Numbered from the stretch's first letter, positions 22,035 to 34,954 are shown. The stretch is DNA of 64,000 nt from Cellulophaga sp. HaHa_2_95 (GCF_019278565.1 NZ_CP058988.1:4030001-4094000); one strand, 5' to 3'. The notes: generated by a model from the letters alone, not told the origin. Program-made: numbers and translations.

Positions 22035-25000
22035 TTAGAATTTAAACTCTTCTTTACGAGCCATTATCTCATCATACTCTTCTTTAGATCCTACGATAAT
22101 ACTATCGTAATCTCTCATTCCTGTTCCTGCAGGTATTTTATGACCTACAATAACATTCTCTTTCAATCCTTCTAAATCATCAACCTTACCAGCTACTGCT
22201 GCTTCGTTCAACACTTTAGTTGTCTCTTGGAAAGAAGCTGCTGATATAAACGATTTCGTCTGAAGTGAAGCACGAGTAATACCCTGAAGTATTGGCGTTG
22301 CTGTAGCAGCAATTGCATCTCTAGACTCTACTAAAGCTTTATCATTTCTTCTCAATACAGAGTTTTCATCTCTTAATTGGCGTGCTGTAATAATTTGACC
22401 CGCTTTTAAGTTTTCAGAATCTCCTGTTTCAACCACCACTTTTTTACCGAACATTCCATCATTTTCTGTAATGAAATCATCTTTATGTGCTAATTGGTTT
22501 TCTAGGAAGATAGTATCTCCTGGATCCTGAATTCTTACTTTACGCATCATTTGACGTACAACTACCTCAAAATGCTTATCATTAATTTTCACCCCTTGCA
22601 AACGATATACTTCTTGAACTTCGTTTACTAAGTACTGTTGTACTGCAGATGGGCCTTTGATTTTTAATATATCTTCCGGAGTTATAGAACCATCAGAAAG
22701 TGGCATACCAGCACGAACGTAATCATTCTCTTGTACTAATATCTGATTAGAAAGCTTTACTAAATACTTTTTAACCTCACCTAATTTAGACTCTATTATA
22801 ATCTCACGGTTACCTCTTTTTATTTTACCAAAAGAAACAACACCATCAATCTCTGAAACAACAGCTGGGTTAGAAGGGTTACGAGCTTCAAACAACTCAG
22901 TAACTCTTGGAAGACCACCCGTAATATCCCCAGATTTTGCAGATTTACGTGGTATCTTAACTAAGATCTTACCTTCTTTAACATCTTCGCCATTATCTAC
23001 CATAATGTGTGAACCTACGGGCAAGTTGTATGAACGTAATACTTCATCCTTATTATTTTTAATAAGTAATGTTGGTATTAATTTCTTGTTTCTAGATTCA
23101 GAAATTACTTTCTCTTGGAAACCTGTTTGCTCATCAATTTCTACTTGGTATGTTATCCCTTGATCAATATTCTCGTAAGCAATTTTACCAGGGAATTCTG
23201 TAACAATAACACCGTTATATGGATCCCACTGACAAATTACATCGTCTTTGGCAACCTTAGCTCCATTTTTGATAAACAATTGAGAACCATAAGGAATGTT
23301 ATTTGTACTTAAAGTAATACCTGTTTTAGCATCTACTACTTTAATTTCAGAAGTTCGTGAAATTACGATCTCCGCATCTTTACCCTCACCATCTTTAGCC
23401 GTTACAGTTCTTAAATCTTCAATTTCAGCAATACCACCAAATTTAGCAGAAAGCTTATTATCTTCAGAAATGTTACCCGCAATACCACCTACGTGGAAGG
23501 TACGTAATGTTAACTGTGTACCTGGTTCACCAATAGATTGTGCAGCAACTACACCTACAGCTTCACCTCTTTGTACCATTTTATTGGTAGATAGGTTTCT
23601 TCCGTAACATTTACCACAAATACCTTTTGATGCCTCACATGTTAATGCTGAACGTACTTCAATTTTATCAACTGGAGACGCTTCAACTAATCTAACATCT
23701 ACTTCTAATATTTCTTGACCAGCTCTAAGAATTAATTCTTCCGTTAAAGGATTGTATACATCATGTAAAGAAACTCTACCTAATATACGTTCTCCTAAAG
23801 ATTCTACAATCTCTTCGTTTTTCTTTAAAGCTTCTACTTCAATACCTCTTAATGTACCACAGTCTTCTGTGTTGATAATCACATCTTGTGAAACATCAAC
23901 CAAACGACGTGTTAAGTACCCAGCATCCGCAGTTTTTAATGCCGTATCCGCAAGTCCTTTACGTGCACCGTGAGTAGAGATAAAGTATTCAAGAATTGAA
24001 AGACCTTCCTTAAAGTTAGAAAGAATCGGGTTTTCAATAATTTCACCACCACCTGCAGTAGATTTCTTAGGTTTCGCCATTAATCCACGCATACCTGTTA
24101 ACTGACGGATTTGCTCTTTAGAACCCCTCGCACCAGAATCAAGCATCATATACACAGAGTTGAACCCTTGTTGATCTTCACGAATACGCTTCATCGCTAA
24201 TTCAGTCAACTGTGAGTTGGTAGATGTCCAAACATCAATTACTTGGTTATAACGCTCGTTGTTAGTAATAAGACCCATATTATAGTTGGCCATAATACCC
24301 TCAACTTGTCCGTTAGCATCAGCAATCATTTCATGCTTTTCAGGTGGAATAATAATATCTCCTAAACTGAATGAAAGACCACCTTTGAAAGCGAACTCAT
24401 ATCCCATTGTTTTAATCTTATCCAAGAAATCAGCCGTAGTAGGTACATCTGTAGCCTCTAAAATTCCACCAATAATATCTCTTAAAGATTTTTTATTTAA
24501 TACATCATTGATATATCCCGCTTTTTCTGGCACCATTCTATTAAATAGAACTCTACCTACTGTAGTTGGGATAATTTGAAATACTAATTCTCCTGCTTCG
24601 TTAAAGTGTTTTGCTCTAACTTTAACTCCTGCATTTAAGTCTACCATTCCTTCGTTATGAGCAATAACAACCTCTTCCGCAGAATAGAAAGTTAATCCTT
24701 CACCTTTAACAGGCACTTCTGGAGTAGACTTACGTTCTTTGGTCATGTAATACAGACCCAAGACCATATCCTGAGATGGTACCGTAATTGGAGAACCATT
24801 TGCAGGGTTTAATATGTTATGCGAAGCCAACATTAACAATTGACATTCCAAAATTGCTTCTGGACCTAATGGTAAGTGAACCGCCATTTGATCCCCATCA
24901 AAATCCGCATTAAATGCAGTACATACCAATGGGTGTAAACGAATCGCTTTACCTTCAATTAATTTAGGTTGGAACGCTTGGATACCTAAACGGTGTAATG

Positions 25001-26333
25001 TAGGAGCCCTGTTTAATAATACTGGGTGACCTTTCAATACATTTTCCAAGATATCCCAAACTACAGGCTCTTTTTTATCTATAATTTTCTTAGCAGACTT
25101 AACTGTTTTTACAATACCTCTTTCAATCAGCTTACGGATCACGAAAGGCTTGTAAAGTTCTGCAGCCATATCTTTTGGAAGACCACATTCAAAAAGTCTT
25201 AATTCCGGTCCTACAACAATTACTGAACGTGCTGAATAATCTACACGCTTACCCAATAAGTTTTGACGGAAGCGACCTTGCTTACCTTTTAATGAATCTG
25301 AAAGTGACTTCAAAGGTCTGTTAGATTCTGTTTTAACAGCAGAAGCTTTTCTTGTGTTATCGAATAAAGAATCTACAGATTCTTGAAGCATACGCTTCTC
25401 GTTTCTAAGAATAACTTCTGGAGCTTTAATCTCTACCAACCTTTTTAAACGGTTGTTACGAATAATAACTCTTCTGTAAAGGTCATTTAAATCTGAAGTC
25501 GCAAAACGACCTCCATCTAAAGGTACAAGAGGGCGTAATTCCGGTGGAATAACTGGGATTACTTTCATAATCATCCACTCTGGTCTATTCTCTCTATTCT
25601 CTTGAGACTCTCTTAAAGACTCAACAACTTGAAGTCTTTTTAAAGCCTCCGTTTTACGTTGTTTAGACGTTTCTGTATTTGCTTTATGTCTCAATTCATA
25701 AGAAAGCACATCTAAATCGATACGTGCTAAAATATCTATTAAACACTCGGCACCCATCTTAGCGATAAACTTGTTAGGGTCTGAATCTTCTAAATATTGA
25801 TTTTCTACTGGAACTGATTCTAGTATATTCAAATACTCCTCTTCAGTTAAGAAATCCATTTTATTGATTTCTTCCCCTTCAGGACCTTTTGCAATACCTG
25901 CTTGAATTACGACATAACGCTCATAATAGATGATCATGTCTAATTTCTTAGAAGGTAATCCTAATAAGTATCCAATTTTATTTGGTAAAGAACGGAAATA
26001 CCAAATGTGAGCAACAGGAACAACTAAGTTAATGTGACCTACACGATCTCTACGTACTTTCTTTTCGGTAACTTCTACCCCACAACGATCACAAACGATA
26101 CCACGGTAACGAATTCTCTTATACTTACCACAAGCACATTCATAATCTTTAACTGGGCCAAATATACGCTCACAAAAAAGACCGTCACGCTCTGGTTTGT
26201 GCGTTCTATAGTTTATAGTTTCAGGCTTTAAAACTTCTCCTCTTGACTCTGCCAGAATAGATTCTGGTGATGCCAATCCTATTGAAATTTTATCGAACCT
26301 TTTTATTGTGTTATTATCTCTTTGTCTAGCCAT
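22035..26333 (-). CDS. rpoC: DNA-directed RNA polymerase subunit beta'
   Basis: 1432 residues, full length for the phylum. The N-terminal zinc-binding site shows Cys66, Cys68, Cys81 and Cys84 (ECACGK, CDRCG). The catalytic magnesium loop [12 protein letters not shown] is at about 473. The second zinc site ([16 protein letters not shown]) and the trigger-loop region ([21 protein letters not shown], split here as [11 protein letters not shown] and [10 protein letters not shown]) lie further on. The subunit forms half of the active-site cleft of the polymerase. It starts 65 bases after rpoB with no terminator between, so the two are co-transcribed. Confidence 0.98.
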   Translation of the reverse strand: MARQRDNNTIKRFDKISIGLASPESILAESRGEVLKPETINYRTHKPERDGLFCERIFGPVKDYECACGKYKRIRYRGIVCDRCGVEVTEKKVRRDRVGHINLVVPVAHIWYFRSLPNKIGYLLGLPSKKLDMIIYYERYVVIQAGIAKGPEGEEINKMDFLTEEEYLNILESVPVENQYLEDSDPNKFIAKMGAECLIDILARIDLDVLSYELRHKANTETSKQRKTEALKRLQVVESLRESQENRENRPEWMIMKVIPVIPPELRPLVPLDGGRFATSDLNDLYRRVIIRNNRLKRLVEIKAPEVILRNEKRMLQESVDSLFDNTRKASAVKTESNRPLKSLSDSLKGKQGRFRQNLLGKRVDYSARSVIVVGPELRLFECGLPKDMAAELYKPFVIRKLIERGIVKTVKSAKKIIDKKEPVVWDILENVLKGHPVLLNRAPTLHRLGIQAFQPKLIEGKAIRLHPLVCTAFNADFDGDQMAVHLPLGPEAILECQLLMLASHNILNPANGSPITVPSQDMVLGLYYMTKERKSTPEVPVKGEGLTFYSAEEVVIAHNEGMVDLNAGVKVRAKHFNEAGELVFQIIPTTVGRVLFNRMVPEKAGYINDVLNKKSLRDIIGGILEATDVPTTADFLDKIKTMGYEFAFKGGLSFSLGDIIIPPEKHEMIADANGQVEGIMANYNMGLITNNERYNQVIDVWTSTNSQLTELAMKRIREDQQGFNSVYMMLDSGARGSKEQIRQLTGMRGLMAKPKKSTAGGGEIIENPILSNFKEGLSILEYFISTHGARKGLADTALKTADAGYLTRRLVDVSQDVIINTEDCGTLRGIEVEALKKNEEIVESLGERILGRVSLHDVYNPLTEELILRAGQEILEVDVRLVEASPVDKIEVRSALTCEASKGICGKCYGRNLSTNKMVQRGEAVGVVAAQSIGEPGTQLTLRTFHVGGIAGNISEDNKLSAKFGGIAEIEDLRTVTAKDGEGKDAEIVISRTSEIKVVDAKTGITLSTNNIPYGSQLFIKNGAKVAKDDVICQWDPYNGVIVTEFPGKIAYENIDQGITYQVEIDEQTGFQEKVISESRNKKLIPTLLIKNNKDEVLRSYNLPVGSHIMVDNGEDVKEGKILVKIPRKSAKSGDITGGLPRVTELFEARNPSNPAVVSEIDGVVSFGKIKRGNREIIIESKLGEVKKYLVKLSNQILVQENDYVRAGMPLSDGSITPEDILKIKGPSAVQQYLVNEVQEVYRLQGVKINDKHFEVVVRQMMRKVRIQDPGDTIFLENQLAHKDDFITENDGMFGKKVVVETGDSENLKAGQIITARQLRDENSVLRRNDKALVESRDAIAATATPILQGITRASLQTKSFISAASFQETTKVLNEAAVAGKVDDLEGLKENVIVGHKIPAGTGMRDYDSIIVGSKEEYDEIMARKEEFKF

Positions 26334-26398
26334 AACAATATGGTGATGATAAATTAAAATTGTTTTACTAAATAGTGTCTCTCAAAAACCTATTCTTA

Positions 26399-29300
26399 CT
26401 ACTCTTCCAGTCTAATATCTAAACCTAATCCCTTAAGTTCATGCATTAATACGTTGAAAGATTCTGGTAAACCAGGTTCTGGCATTGTCTCTCCTTTTAC
26501 GATAGCTTCATACGTCTTAGCTCTACCAACAACATCATCAGATTTAACTGTTAATATTTCTCGTAAAGTTGCAGATGCACCATATGCTTCAAGTGCCCAA
26601 ACTTCCATCTCTCCAAAACGCTGACCACCAAATTGTGCTTTACCACCTAATGGTTGTTGTGTAATTAATGAGTATGGTCCGATTGAACGAGCATGCATCT
26701 TATCATCTACCATGTGACCTAATTTCAGCATGTAAATAACACCTACTGTTGCTGGTTGATCAAAACGTTGACCCGTACCGCCATCATAAAGGTACGTATG
26801 TCCAAATCTAGGAATACCAGCTTCGTCTGTATATTCATTGATCTGATCAAGACTAGCTCCATCAAAAATTGGTGTTGCATATTTCTTCCCTAATTTAAGA
26901 CCTGCCCAACCAAGAACAGTTTCATAAATCTGACCAATGTTCATACGAGAAGGTACCCCTAATGGGTTCAACACGATATCTACTGGTGTACCATCTGCTA
27001 AGAAAGGCATATCTTCATGACGTACAATCCTAGAAACAATACCCTTGTTTCCGTGACGACCCGCCATCTTATCACCAACTTTTAATTTACGTTTTTTAGC
27101 AACATAAACTTTCGCTAATTTCATAATACCTGCTGGTAATTCATCACCTACAGAGATGGTAAACTTATCTCTTCTTAGGTTACCCTGAAGGTCATTAAGC
27201 TTAATCTTATAGTTGTGTAATAAATCAGTAACTAGGTTATTGTTATCTTTATCTGTTGTCCAACTTCCTCCCACTAAGTGAGCAAAATCATCAACAGCGT
27301 TAAGCATTTTCATGGTGTATTTCTTTCCTTTTGGAAGTACTTCTTCACCAAGGTCATTTAATACCCCTTGAGAAGTTTTACCATTTACTAGGTTAAATAA
27401 TTTCTCAACTAAAATATCTTTTAATTGTTGGAATTTAACCTCGTATTCTAATTCTAATTTAGAAATTGCTTCTTTATCTTCCGAACGTTTTCTCTTATCT
27501 TTTATAGAACGAGAGAATAATTTCTTATCAATTACCACACCTCTTAATGATGGTGAAGCTTTTAAAGATGCATCTTTTACATCACCCGCTTTATCACCAA
27601 AAATAGCACGAAGTAATTTTTCTTCTGGAGTAGGGTCAGACTCTCCTTTAGGAGTAATCTTACCAATTAGAATGTCGCCAGGTTTTACTTCAGCACCAAT
27701 TCTAATCATACCATTTTCATCTAAGTCTTTAGTAGCCTCTTCAGAAACGTTAGGAATATCGTTAGTTAGTTCTTCTGCACCTAATTTAGTATCTCTAACC
27801 TCTAAAGAATACTCATCTACGTGAATAGACGTAAAGATATCTTCACGGACTACTTTTTCAGAAATTACGATAGCATCCTCAAAGTTATAACCTTTCCATG
27901 GCATGAAGGCCACCTTTAGGTTTCTACCTAAAGCTAACTCACCATTTTCAGTTGCATATCCTTCACAAAGGACTTGCCCTTTCTTAACTTTATCTCCTTT
28001 TCTTACGATTGGTTTTAAGTTAATGCTAGTACCTTGATTTGTTTTTCTGAATTTAACAAGTTCATAAGTTTTAGAATCATCTTCAAAACTTACTAGACGT
28101 TCTTCTTCTGTTCTATCATACTTAATAGTAATCATCAAAGAATCTACATACTGAATAACTCCATCTCCTTCAGCATTTATTAATACCCTAGAATCAGAAG
28201 CTACTTGACGCTCTAATCCAGTACCAACGATTGGTGCTTGAGGCTTCAATAAAGGAACTGCTTGACGCATCATGTTTGACCCCATCAATGCTCTGTTCGC
28301 ATCATCATGCTCCAAGAAAGGAATAAGTGATGCAGAAATAGATGCAATTTGATTAGGCGCAACATCGGTATATTGAATTTCTGAAGGATCTACTACTGGG
28401 AAATCTCCTTCTTCTCTTGCAATAACTTTCTCTGCAGTAATATTACCTTCGCCATCCATTGGAATGTTTGCCTGAGCAATTTTCATTCCTTCTTCTTCCT
28501 CTGCGCTTAAGTAACCAAAGTTTTCAATATCAACTTTACCATTCTCAACTTTTCTATATGGAGTCTCCAAGAAGCCCATAGAGTTAACTTTAGAAAAAAC
28601 GGCTAATGAAGAAATCAAACCAATGTTTGGACCTTCTGGTGTTTCGATAGGACAAAGTCTACCATAGTGTGTATAGTGAACATCACGTACCTCGAAACCT
28701 GCTCTTTCTCTTGATAAACCACCTGGTCCAAGAGCAGATAATCTTCTCTTGTGTGTAATCTCAGCTAATGGATTCGTTTGATCCATAAATTGAGATAACT
28801 GGTTAGTACCAAAGAAAGAATTAATTACTGAAGACAAGGTCTTAGCGTTAATTAAATCGATAGGGGTAAACACTTCGTTGTCACGTACATTCATACGTTC
28901 CCGAATAGTTCTAGCCATACGAGCTAAACCAACACCAAATTGCTGTGAAAGTTGTTCACCTACAGTTCTAACACGACGGTTAGACAAGTGATCAATATCA
29001 TCAATTTCAGCTTTTGAGTTAATCAACTCAATTAAATACTTAATAATAGTTATGATATCTTCTTTAGTCAAGACTTGCTTGTCCATTCCAATATCTAAAC
29101 CTAATTTTTTATTCATTCTATAACGACCAACTTCACCTAAGTTGTAACGTTGATCAGAAAAGAATAATTTATCAATAATACCTCTTGCTGTTTCCTCATC
29201 TGGCGGCTCAGCATTACGTAATTGACGGTATATGTGCTCTACTGCTTCTTTCTCAGAATTAGTAGGATCTTTTTGTAATGTATTGTGTATAATACCATAA

Positions 29301-30208
29301 TCAGATTGCGCAGCACTTTCTTTATGTAATAGAACAGTTTTTACATCAGCATCTACAATTTGCTCAATATGTTCTTTTTCTAAGATAGTATCACGATCTA
29401 ATACGATTTCATTTCTTTCAATAGATACTACTTCGCCAGTATCTTCATCTACGAAATCTTCATGCCAAGTATTTAATACTCTTGCCGCTAATTTACGACC
29501 TAGCACTTTTTTAAGTCCTGCCACAGAAACCTTAACCTCCTCAGAAAGGTCAAAAATCTCTAAGATATCCTTATCACTTTCAAAACCAATAGCTCTAAAA
29601 AGTGTAGTAACAGGTAATTTTTTCTTTCTATCAATGTAAGCGTACATAACGCCATTGATATCAGTTGCAAATTCTATCCAAGAACCTTTAAAAGGTATAA
29701 CTCTTGCAGAATATAGTTTTGTTCCATTTGCGTGGAATGATTGTCCAAAGAATACACCTGGCGATCTATGTAATTGAGATACAACAACACGCTCAGCACC
29801 GTTTATAACAAAGGTACCACTTGGTGTCATGTAAGGGATAGTCCCTAAATATACATCCTGAACAATAGTTTCGAAATCCTCATGTTCCGGATCAGTACAA
29901 TATAATTTTAATCTTGCTTTTAGCGGAACGCTATGGGTAAGACCACGCTCTATACACTCTTGTATAGAATAACGAGGAGGATCAATAAAATAATCAAGAA
30001 ACTCTAATACGAACTGATTTCTAGTATCTGTAATAGGAAAATTTTCTTGAAATGTATTATATAGTCCTTCATCTCCCCTTTCGTCAGATTTAGTTTCTAG
30101 TTGAAAAAAATCTTGAAACGACTTAACCTGAATGTCCAAGAAATCCGGATAGCTCGGAATGTTCTTAGCGGATGCGAAATTTATTCTTTCAGTCTGATTT
30201 GTAATCAT
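26399..30208 (-). CDS. rpoB: DNA-directed RNA polymerase subunit beta
   Basis: 1269 residues from ATG at 30208; a TTG one codon upstream is also open. The rifampicin-pocket region ([20 protein letters not shown]), the conserved [11 protein letters not shown], the KGYNFEDAI motif with its catalytic lysine, and the C-terminal [20 protein letters not shown] are intact. The pocket residues look like the sensitive wild type (DQTN, HKRR, no obvious change). It makes up half of the catalytic cleft with rpoC. An inverted repeat in the rplL-rpoB gap may modulate its expression. Confidence 0.98.
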   Translation of the reverse strand: MITNQTERINFASAKNIPSYPDFLDIQVKSFQDFFQLETKSDERGDEGLYNTFQENFPITDTRNQFVLEFLDYFIDPPRYSIQECIERGLTHSVPLKARLKLYCTDPEHEDFETIVQDVYLGTIPYMTPSGTFVINGAERVVVSQLHRSPGVFFGQSFHANGTKLYSARVIPFKGSWIEFATDINGVMYAYIDRKKKLPVTTLFRAIGFESDKDILEIFDLSEEVKVSVAGLKKVLGRKLAARVLNTWHEDFVDEDTGEVVSIERNEIVLDRDTILEKEHIEQIVDADVKTVLLHKESAAQSDYGIIHNTLQKDPTNSEKEAVEHIYRQLRNAEPPDEETARGIIDKLFFSDQRYNLGEVGRYRMNKKLGLDIGMDKQVLTKEDIITIIKYLIELINSKAEIDDIDHLSNRRVRTVGEQLSQQFGVGLARMARTIRERMNVRDNEVFTPIDLINAKTLSSVINSFFGTNQLSQFMDQTNPLAEITHKRRLSALGPGGLSRERAGFEVRDVHYTHYGRLCPIETPEGPNIGLISSLAVFSKVNSMGFLETPYRKVENGKVDIENFGYLSAEEEEGMKIAQANIPMDGEGNITAEKVIAREEGDFPVVDPSEIQYTDVAPNQIASISASLIPFLEHDDANRALMGSNMMRQAVPLLKPQAPIVGTGLERQVASDSRVLINAEGDGVIQYVDSLMITIKYDRTEEERLVSFEDDSKTYELVKFRKTNQGTSINLKPIVRKGDKVKKGQVLCEGYATENGELALGRNLKVAFMPWKGYNFEDAIVISEKVVREDIFTSIHVDEYSLEVRDTKLGAEELTNDIPNVSEEATKDLDENGMIRIGAEVKPGDILIGKITPKGESDPTPEEKLLRAIFGDKAGDVKDASLKASPSLRGVVIDKKLFSRSIKDKRKRSEDKEAISKLELEYEVKFQQLKDILVEKLFNLVNGKTSQGVLNDLGEEVLPKGKKYTMKMLNAVDDFAHLVGGSWTTDKDNNNLVTDLLHNYKIKLNDLQGNLRRDKFTISVGDELPAGIMKLAKVYVAKKRKLKVGDKMAGRHGNKGIVSRIVRHEDMPFLADGTPVDIVLNPLGVPSRMNIGQIYETVLGWAGLKLGKKYATPIFDGASLDQINEYTDEAGIPRFGHTYLYDGGTGQRFDQPATVGVIYMLKLGHMVDDKMHARSIGPYSLITQQPLGGKAQFGGQRFGEMEVWALEAYGASATLREILTVKSDDVVGRAKTYEAIVKGETMPEPGLPESFNVLMHELKGLGLDIRLEE

Positions 30209-30279
30209 CAATGGACAAAATTTTGATTATGAATACTTACTCTATAATTGCATGGAGCTCAAGGCTACATACATAAATA

Positions 30280-30317
30280 GGTTTAGGTCTAGACACGAAA
30301 GTGAATAGACCTAAACC
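30280..30317 (-). promoter_or_regulatory. Hairpin in the rplL-rpoB spacer, possible attenuator
   Basis: A perfect 12-bp inverted repeat (GGTTTAGGTCTA at 30280-30291, TAGACCTAAACC at 30306-30317) encloses a 14-base loop that can itself pair CAC with GTG. Only a weak U-rich stretch follows on the minus strand, so it looks like a leaky attenuator or processing site rather than a full stop. It separates ribosomal protein genes from rpoBC. Confidence 0.55.
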
Positions 30318-30339
30318 AAAAATATTATGGTTGCTTCTA

Positions 30340-30714
30340 CTATTTAAGCTCAACTTCTGCTCCAGCTTCTTCTAATGACTTTTGAATTCCTTCAGCTTCA
30401 TCTTTAGAGATACCTTCTTTGATAGCTTTTGGTGCGCTATCAACGATATCTTTAGCTTCTTTTAAACCTAAACCAGTTAATTCTTTAACCAATTTAACAA
30501 CTGCTAACTTAGAAGCACCAGCTGCTTTTAAGATCACATCAAATTCAGTTTTTTCTTCAGCAGCAGCAGCATCTCCACCACCTCCAGCAGCAACTGCAAC
30601 AGCAGCAGCAGCAGGCTCGATACCGTACTCATCTTTTAATATATTAGCTAATTCATTAACTTCTTTTACTGTTAAGTTAACTAATTGTTCTGCGAAATCT
30701 TTTAAATCTGCCAT
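30340..30714 (-). CDS. rplL: 50S ribosomal protein bL12 (L7/L12)
   Basis: 124 residues. It has an N-terminal dimerisation helix ([19 protein letters not shown]), an Ala/Gly-rich hinge ([18 protein letters not shown]) and the C-terminal factor-binding domain ([33 protein letters not shown]). The protein forms the mobile stalk that recruits translational GTPases. It follows rplJ by 53 bases in the rplKAJL cluster. Confidence 0.97.
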   Translation of the reverse strand: MADLKDFAEQLVNLTVKEVNELANILKDEYGIEPAAAAVAVAAGGGGDAAAAEEKTEFDVILKAAGASKLAVVKLVKELTGLGLKEAKDIVDSAPKAIKEGISKDEAEGIQKSLEEAGAEVELK

Positions 30715-30767
30715 TTTTCTATCGTTTAATAAATTTTTAAAATATAATTGTTTTTAGTGCGTACGTG

Positions 30768-31286
30768 TTATTTCTCTGATAAAGTTTTAAGAATACCAGC
30801 GATTTTACCACCACCAGACTTAAGACCAGAAATAACATTCTTAGCCGGAGACTGAAGTAATGATATAATATCACCAATAACTTCTTCTTTAGATTTGATA
30901 TTAACTAAAGCCTCTAATTGATCATCACCAATATAAACTGCTTCTTCTACAAAAGCACCTTTTAATAATGGCTTATCTTTAGTTTTAGCTCTAAAAGCTT
31001 TTATCAATTTTGCAGGACCGTTACCGGTTTCTGCAAACATTAAAGAAGTACTACCTTTAAGAACATCGGTAAGATCTCCGAAGTCTTTATCAGAAGCATT
31101 CATTGCTTTTTCAAGCAATGTATTTTTAACAACAGCTAATTTAATATTTGCTTTAAAACAAGCTCTTCTTAAATCTGAAGTTGTTACTGCGTCTAAACCA
31201 GATATGTCTGCTAAGTACACTGTACTTGCATTACCTAATTGTGCAGTTAAATCTTCTATTACGTTTAATTTTTCTTCTCTTGTCAT
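30768..31286 (-). CDS. rplJ: 50S ribosomal protein uL10
   Basis: 172 residues, the usual length. The N-terminal rRNA-binding domain is recognisable (MTREEKLNVIEDLTAQL, TSDLRRACFKANIKLAVVKN). The C-terminal helix that carries the bL12 dimers follows. It forms the stalk base. The gene lies 11 bases after rplA and just before rplL. Confidence 0.96.
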   Translation of the reverse strand: MTREEKLNVIEDLTAQLGNASTVYLADISGLDAVTTSDLRRACFKANIKLAVVKNTLLEKAMNASDKDFGDLTDVLKGSTSLMFAETGNGPAKLIKAFRAKTKDKPLLKGAFVEEAVYIGDDQLEALVNIKSKEEVIGDIISLLQSPAKNVISGLKSGGGKIAGILKTLSEK

Positions 31287-31297
31287 CTTAATACGAA

Positions 31298-31987
31298 TTA
31301 AACTGATTTAGTATCTAATTGCAAACTAGGACTCATAGTACTAGACATGAAAATACTCTTAATATAAACACCCTTAGATGCAGTTGGTTTCAACTTATTT
31401 AATGTATCAATAAGTTCTTTTGCATTTTCATGGATTTTATCCGCAGAAAATGAAACTTTTCCAATTGCAGCATGAACGATACCAGTTTTATCAACTTTAA
31501 AGTCAATTTTACCAGCTTTAACTTCAGCTACAGCCTTAGCCACATCCATAGTTACCGTTCCTGTTTTAGGGTTAGGCATTAAACCTCTAGGACCTAATAC
31601 TCTACCTAAAGGACCTAATTTACCCATAACACTTGGCATAGTGATGATTACATCAACATCTGTCCAACCGCCTTTGATTTTATCTAGATACTCATCTAAA
31701 CCTACAAAATCAGCACCAGCTTCTTTAGCCTCTGCTTCTTTATCTGGAGTTACCAAAGCAAGAACTTTTACATCCTTACCTGTACCGTGAGGTAAAGTAA
31801 CTACACCACGCACCATTTGATTCGCTTTTCTAGGATCAACTCCTAAACGAACAGCGATTTCAACAGACGCATCAAATTTTGCTTTTGTGATTTCTTTTAC
31901 TAAAGCTGACCCTTCAGATAGTGAATAGATTTTATTCTTATCAATCTTAGAAAGCGCTTCTTTTTGATTTTTTGTTAATTTTGCCAT
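31298..31987 (-). CDS. rplA: 50S ribosomal protein uL1
   Basis: 229 residues. Typical uL1 signatures include [19 protein letters not shown], the [19 protein letters not shown] motif and [19 protein letters not shown]. It binds 23S rRNA at the mobile L1 stalk near the E site and in many bacteria represses its own operon. It follows rplK by 18 bases. Confidence 0.97.
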   Translation of the reverse strand: MAKLTKNQKEALSKIDKNKIYSLSEGSALVKEITKAKFDASVEIAVRLGVDPRKANQMVRGVVTLPHGTGKDVKVLALVTPDKEAEAKEAGADFVGLDEYLDKIKGGWTDVDVIITMPSVMGKLGPLGRVLGPRGLMPNPKTGTVTMDVAKAVAEVKAGKIDFKVDKTGIVHAAIGKVSFSADKIHENAKELIDTLNKLKPTASKGVYIKSIFMSSTMSPSLQLDTKSV

Positions 31988-32005
31988 TATTTTGCTTTTA
32001 AGATA

Positions 32006-32443
32006 TTAAAAAGGTCTTGTTCCTGAAACCTTTAAACCCATAGATCTTGCAGTTCCAGCAATCATACTCATCGCTGATTCAACTGTAAATGCATTAAGAT
32101 CTACCATCTTATCTTCAGCGATAGTCTTAATTTGATCCCAAGATACGTTTCCGTTTTTAACTCGGTTAGGTTCACCAGATCCTTTTTTAATCTTAGCCGC
32201 TTCCATAAGCTGAACTGCCGCCGGCGGTGTCTTTACAACGAAGTCAAACGACTTATCCTTGTATACGGTGATAGCAACAGGTAAAACTTTACCTTGTTTG
32301 TCCTGTGTACGTGCATTAAATTGCTTACAGAACTCCATGATGTTAACACCGGCAGCACCTAAAGCGGGTCCAACCGGTGGCGACGGATTCGCTGCACCTC
32401 CCCTAACTTGTAGTTTAACTACTTTACTAATTTCTTTTGCCAT
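32006..32443 (-). CDS. rplK: 50S ribosomal protein uL11
   Basis: 145 residues. The N-terminal proline-rich segment [20 protein letters not shown] and the C-terminal RNA-binding part ([25 protein letters not shown]) are characteristic. It sits at the stalk base of the GTPase centre. It is first of the rplKAJL group, 65 bases after nusG. Confidence 0.97.
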   Translation of the reverse strand: MAKEISKVVKLQVRGGAANPSPPVGPALGAAGVNIMEFCKQFNARTQDKQGKVLPVAITVYKDKSFDFVVKTPPAAVQLMEAAKIKKGSGEPNRVKNGNVSWDQIKTIAEDKMVDLNAFTVESAMSMIAGTARSMGLKVSGTRPF

Positions 32444-32508
32444 TGTCTTAAATTAAATTAAATTGTGTCAATTGGAAGCAACACAATTTTTATGTAACAG
32501 TTCTAAAT

Positions 32509-33060
32509 TTATACTTTTTCAACTTGCATATAACTTAGTTCTAATGGAGTTTTTCTTCCGAAAATCTTCACCATAACCTCAAGCTTACGCTTCTCTTCGT
32601 TAACCTTCTCAACAGTTCCATTAAACCCATTAAAAGGACCATCAATAACCTTAACTGTTTCACCCATCACATATGGAATAGCAACATTATCTGTTGTTAC
32701 CGTTAATTCATCAACTTTACCTAACATTCTATTAACTTCAGTTTTTCTCAATGGAACAGGATCACCTCCTTTAGTTTCACCCAGAAAACCTATTACGTTA
32801 GTAATAGAACGTATAATATGCGCAACTTCACCTCCCAGGTTAGCTTTTACCATAATGTAACCAGGAAAGTAAACTCTTTCTTTATTTACTTTCTTTCCAT
32901 TACGGATTTGAATTACCTTTTCAGTAGGCACTAAAACCTCATCCAAGTAATCACCAAAACCCAAACGAGCTACCTCTGATTCGATGTAACCCTTAATCTT
33001 GTTTTCCTGACCACTTACAGCCCTAACTACATACCACTTCTTATCCAATACTTCTGACAT
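32509..33060 (-). CDS. nusG: Transcription termination/antitermination protein NusG
   Basis: 183 residues. The NGN domain (KWYVVRAVSGQENKIKGYIE, RVYFPGYIMVKANLGGEVAH) is followed by a KOW domain (GETVKVIDGPFNGFNGTVEK). NusG binds the polymerase clamp and couples transcription to Rho or to the ribosome. It lies 9 bases after secE, the standard secE-nusG pair. Confidence 0.97.
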   Translation of the reverse strand: MSEVLDKKWYVVRAVSGQENKIKGYIESEVARLGFGDYLDEVLVPTEKVIQIRNGKKVNKERVYFPGYIMVKANLGGEVAHIIRSITNVIGFLGETKGGDPVPLRKTEVNRMLGKVDELTVTTDNVAIPYVMGETVKVIDGPFNGFNGTVEKVNEEKRKLEVMVKIFGRKTPLELSYMQVEKV

Positions 33061-33069
33061 AGGTGTTTC

Positions 33070-33258
33070 TTAATTTATTAATTTCTTAAAATAGATATCA
33101 ATTAACCAACTAAAAAGACTATCTACACCCCAAGTCGCCAAAGCAAACAAAATAGAAAAAACAGCAACAATTACCATCAAATTTGAAGCCTCAGCTTTTG
33201 AAGGTAATGTTATATTGGTTCTAAGTTCTTCTACGGATTCCTTGATATATGTTAACAT
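33070..33258 (-). CDS. secE: Preprotein translocase subunit SecE
   Basis: 62 residues, the short single-span form. An amphipathic N-terminal helix (IKESVEELRTNITLPSKAEA) precedes one membrane segment (LMVIVAVFSILFALATWGVD) and a short tail. It is an essential part of the SecYEG channel. Position between tRNA-Trp and nusG is the conserved context. Confidence 0.94.
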   Translation of the reverse strand: MLTYIKESVEELRTNITLPSKAEASNLMVIVAVFSILFALATWGVDSLFSWLIDIYFKKLIN

Positions 33259-33330
33259 GCTGCGAAAGATTTACTATTATAATTCTATAGGTTCTAACCA
33301 ATTTCTCGCTTAATAACCTTTCTTTAATCG

Positions 33331-33403
33331 CACGGGAGGAGAGACTCGAACTCCCGACACCTGGTTTTGGAGACCAGTGCTCTACCAACTGAGCTACACC
33401 CGT
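33331..33403 (-). tRNA. tRNA-Trp (CCA anticodon)
   Basis: The 73-base cloverleaf folds with a 7-bp acceptor (one T-T mismatch), D arm GCTC/GAGC, anticodon stem CTGGT/ACCAG with loop CTCCAAA (anticodon CCA), and T arm GGGAG/CTCTC with loop TTCGAGT. CCA is not encoded. It lies between tuf and secE, a conserved place. Confidence 0.97.
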
Positions 33404-33485
33404 ATATATTTACATCGAAAGGTATCCGTTAGTAACGGACACCCTTGATGAAAATACTTTTATTTATATACTATACTGTAATGAA

Positions 33486-34673
33486 TTAATCAGTAATCTC
33501 AGTTACTTGACCTGCACCTACAGTTCTACCACCTTCACGGATAGCGAAACGTAAACCTACACTCAATGCAATTGGAGATAATAATTCAACATTAATAGTA
33601 AGGTTATCACCTGGCATAACCATCTCAACACCATCAGGAAGATTAATTGTTCCTGTAACATCAGTTGTTCTTACGTAGAACTGAGGACGGTAGTTATTAT
33701 GGAATGGCGTGTGACGACCACCTTCTTCTTTTTTAAGAACGTAAACCTCAGCCTTAAATTTAGCATGCGGCTTAACAGAACCCGGCTTACAGATTACCAT
33801 ACCTCTTTTGATTTGAGATTTTTCAATACCTCTCAACAAAAGACCTACGTTATCACCAGCTTCACCTCTATCTAATATCTTACGGAACATCTCTACTCCA
33901 GTTACTGTAGAATTTAACTTCTCAGCACCCATACCAATAATCTCAACAGGATCACCAGTGTTAGCTACTCCAGTTTCAATACGACCAGTAGCAACAGTAC
34001 CACGACCCGTAATTGTAAACACGTCTTCAACTGGCATTAAGAAATCTTTTTCAACATCTCTCTTTGGCAATTCGATCCAAGAATCAACAGCTTCCATTAA
34101 AGACATAACTGTATCAACCCATTTTTGCTCACCATTTAAAGCTCCTAAAGCAGAACCTGCTATAACAGGACCATTATCACCATCATACTCATAGAAAGAA
34201 AGTAATTCTCTAACTTCCATTTCAACAAGCTCTAATAACTCCTCATCATCAACCATATCCACTTTATTCATGAATACAACCATCCTAGGAATACCAACCT
34301 GGCGACCTAAAAGGATATGCTCACGTGTTTGTGGCATTGGACCATCTGTAGCAGCAACAACAAGAATAGCACCATCCATCTGAGCAGCACCAGTTACCAT
34401 GTTCTTTACGTAATCCGCGTGACCTGGACAGTCAACGTGAGCATAGTGACGGTTAGCTGTAGAATATTCTACGTGAGATGTATTAATAGTGATTCCTCTT
34501 TCTTTTTCTTCTGGTGCATTATCAATTGAGTCAAAACTTCTCAATTCAGACAATCCTGCGTTTGCTAAAACTGTTGTAATAGCGGCAGTCAATGTAGTTT
34601 TACCGTGATCTACGTGTCCAATAGTACCGATATTTAAGTGCGGTTTAGAACGATCAAATGTTGCCTTAGCCAT
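33486..34673 (-). CDS. tuf: Elongation factor Tu
   Basis: 395 residues. The GTPase P-loop GHVDHGKT is at 19-26, DCPGHADY follows, and NKVDMVD is at about 136. Domains II and III are complete ([27 protein letters not shown] at the end). It delivers aminoacyl-tRNA to the ribosome. It is embedded among four upstream tRNA genes and one downstream, with no promoter seen in the short spacers, so it is probably transcribed from the promoter at 35290-35320. Confidence 0.98.
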   Translation of the reverse strand: MAKATFDRSKPHLNIGTIGHVDHGKTTLTAAITTVLANAGLSELRSFDSIDNAPEEKERGITINTSHVEYSTANRHYAHVDCPGHADYVKNMVTGAAQMDGAILVVAATDGPMPQTREHILLGRQVGIPRMVVFMNKVDMVDDEELLELVEMEVRELLSFYEYDGDNGPVIAGSALGALNGEQKWVDTVMSLMEAVDSWIELPKRDVEKDFLMPVEDVFTITGRGTVATGRIETGVANTGDPVEIIGMGAEKLNSTVTGVEMFRKILDRGEAGDNVGLLLRGIEKSQIKRGMVICKPGSVKPHAKFKAEVYVLKKEEGGRHTPFHNNYRPQFYVRTTDVTGTINLPDGVEMVMPGDNLTINVELLSPIALSVGLRFAIREGGRTVGAGQVTEITD

Positions 34674-34727
34674 GTTTATTGAATTTTAATCTTAGTTTAT
34701 ATTAGTGTACAATTTATGTCTTATTTG

Positions 34728-34799
34728 AGCCAATGATGAGATTTGAACTCATGACCTCTTCCTTACCAAGGAAACGCTCTACCCCTGAGCTACACCGGC
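34728..34799 (-). tRNA. tRNA-Thr (GGT anticodon)
   Basis: 72 bases. Acceptor GCCGGTG pairs with CATTGGC (two G-T pairs), anticodon stem TTTCC/GGAAG with loop TTGGTAA gives anticodon GGT, and T loop is TTCAAAT. It is 54 bases upstream of tuf. Confidence 0.96.
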
Positions 34800-34881
34800 C
34801 TATCTGAGTTCATAATCCAAATACTAAAAAAGAAGATCAAAACCCAAAAAAAACAACCTTTTAAACTCAAGGTTTTATTAG

Positions 34882-34954
34882 AGCGAGAGACCGGGTTCGA
34901 ACCGGCGACATTCAGCTTGGAAGGCTGACGCTCTACCAACTGAGCTACTCTCGC
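34882..34954 (-). tRNA. tRNA-Gly (TCC anticodon)
   Basis: 73 bases. Acceptor GCGAGAG/CTCTCGC is perfect. Anticodon stem TCAGC/GCTGA carries loop CTTCCAA, anticodon TCC. T arm GCCGG/CCGGT with loop TTCGAAC. Confidence 0.97.
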
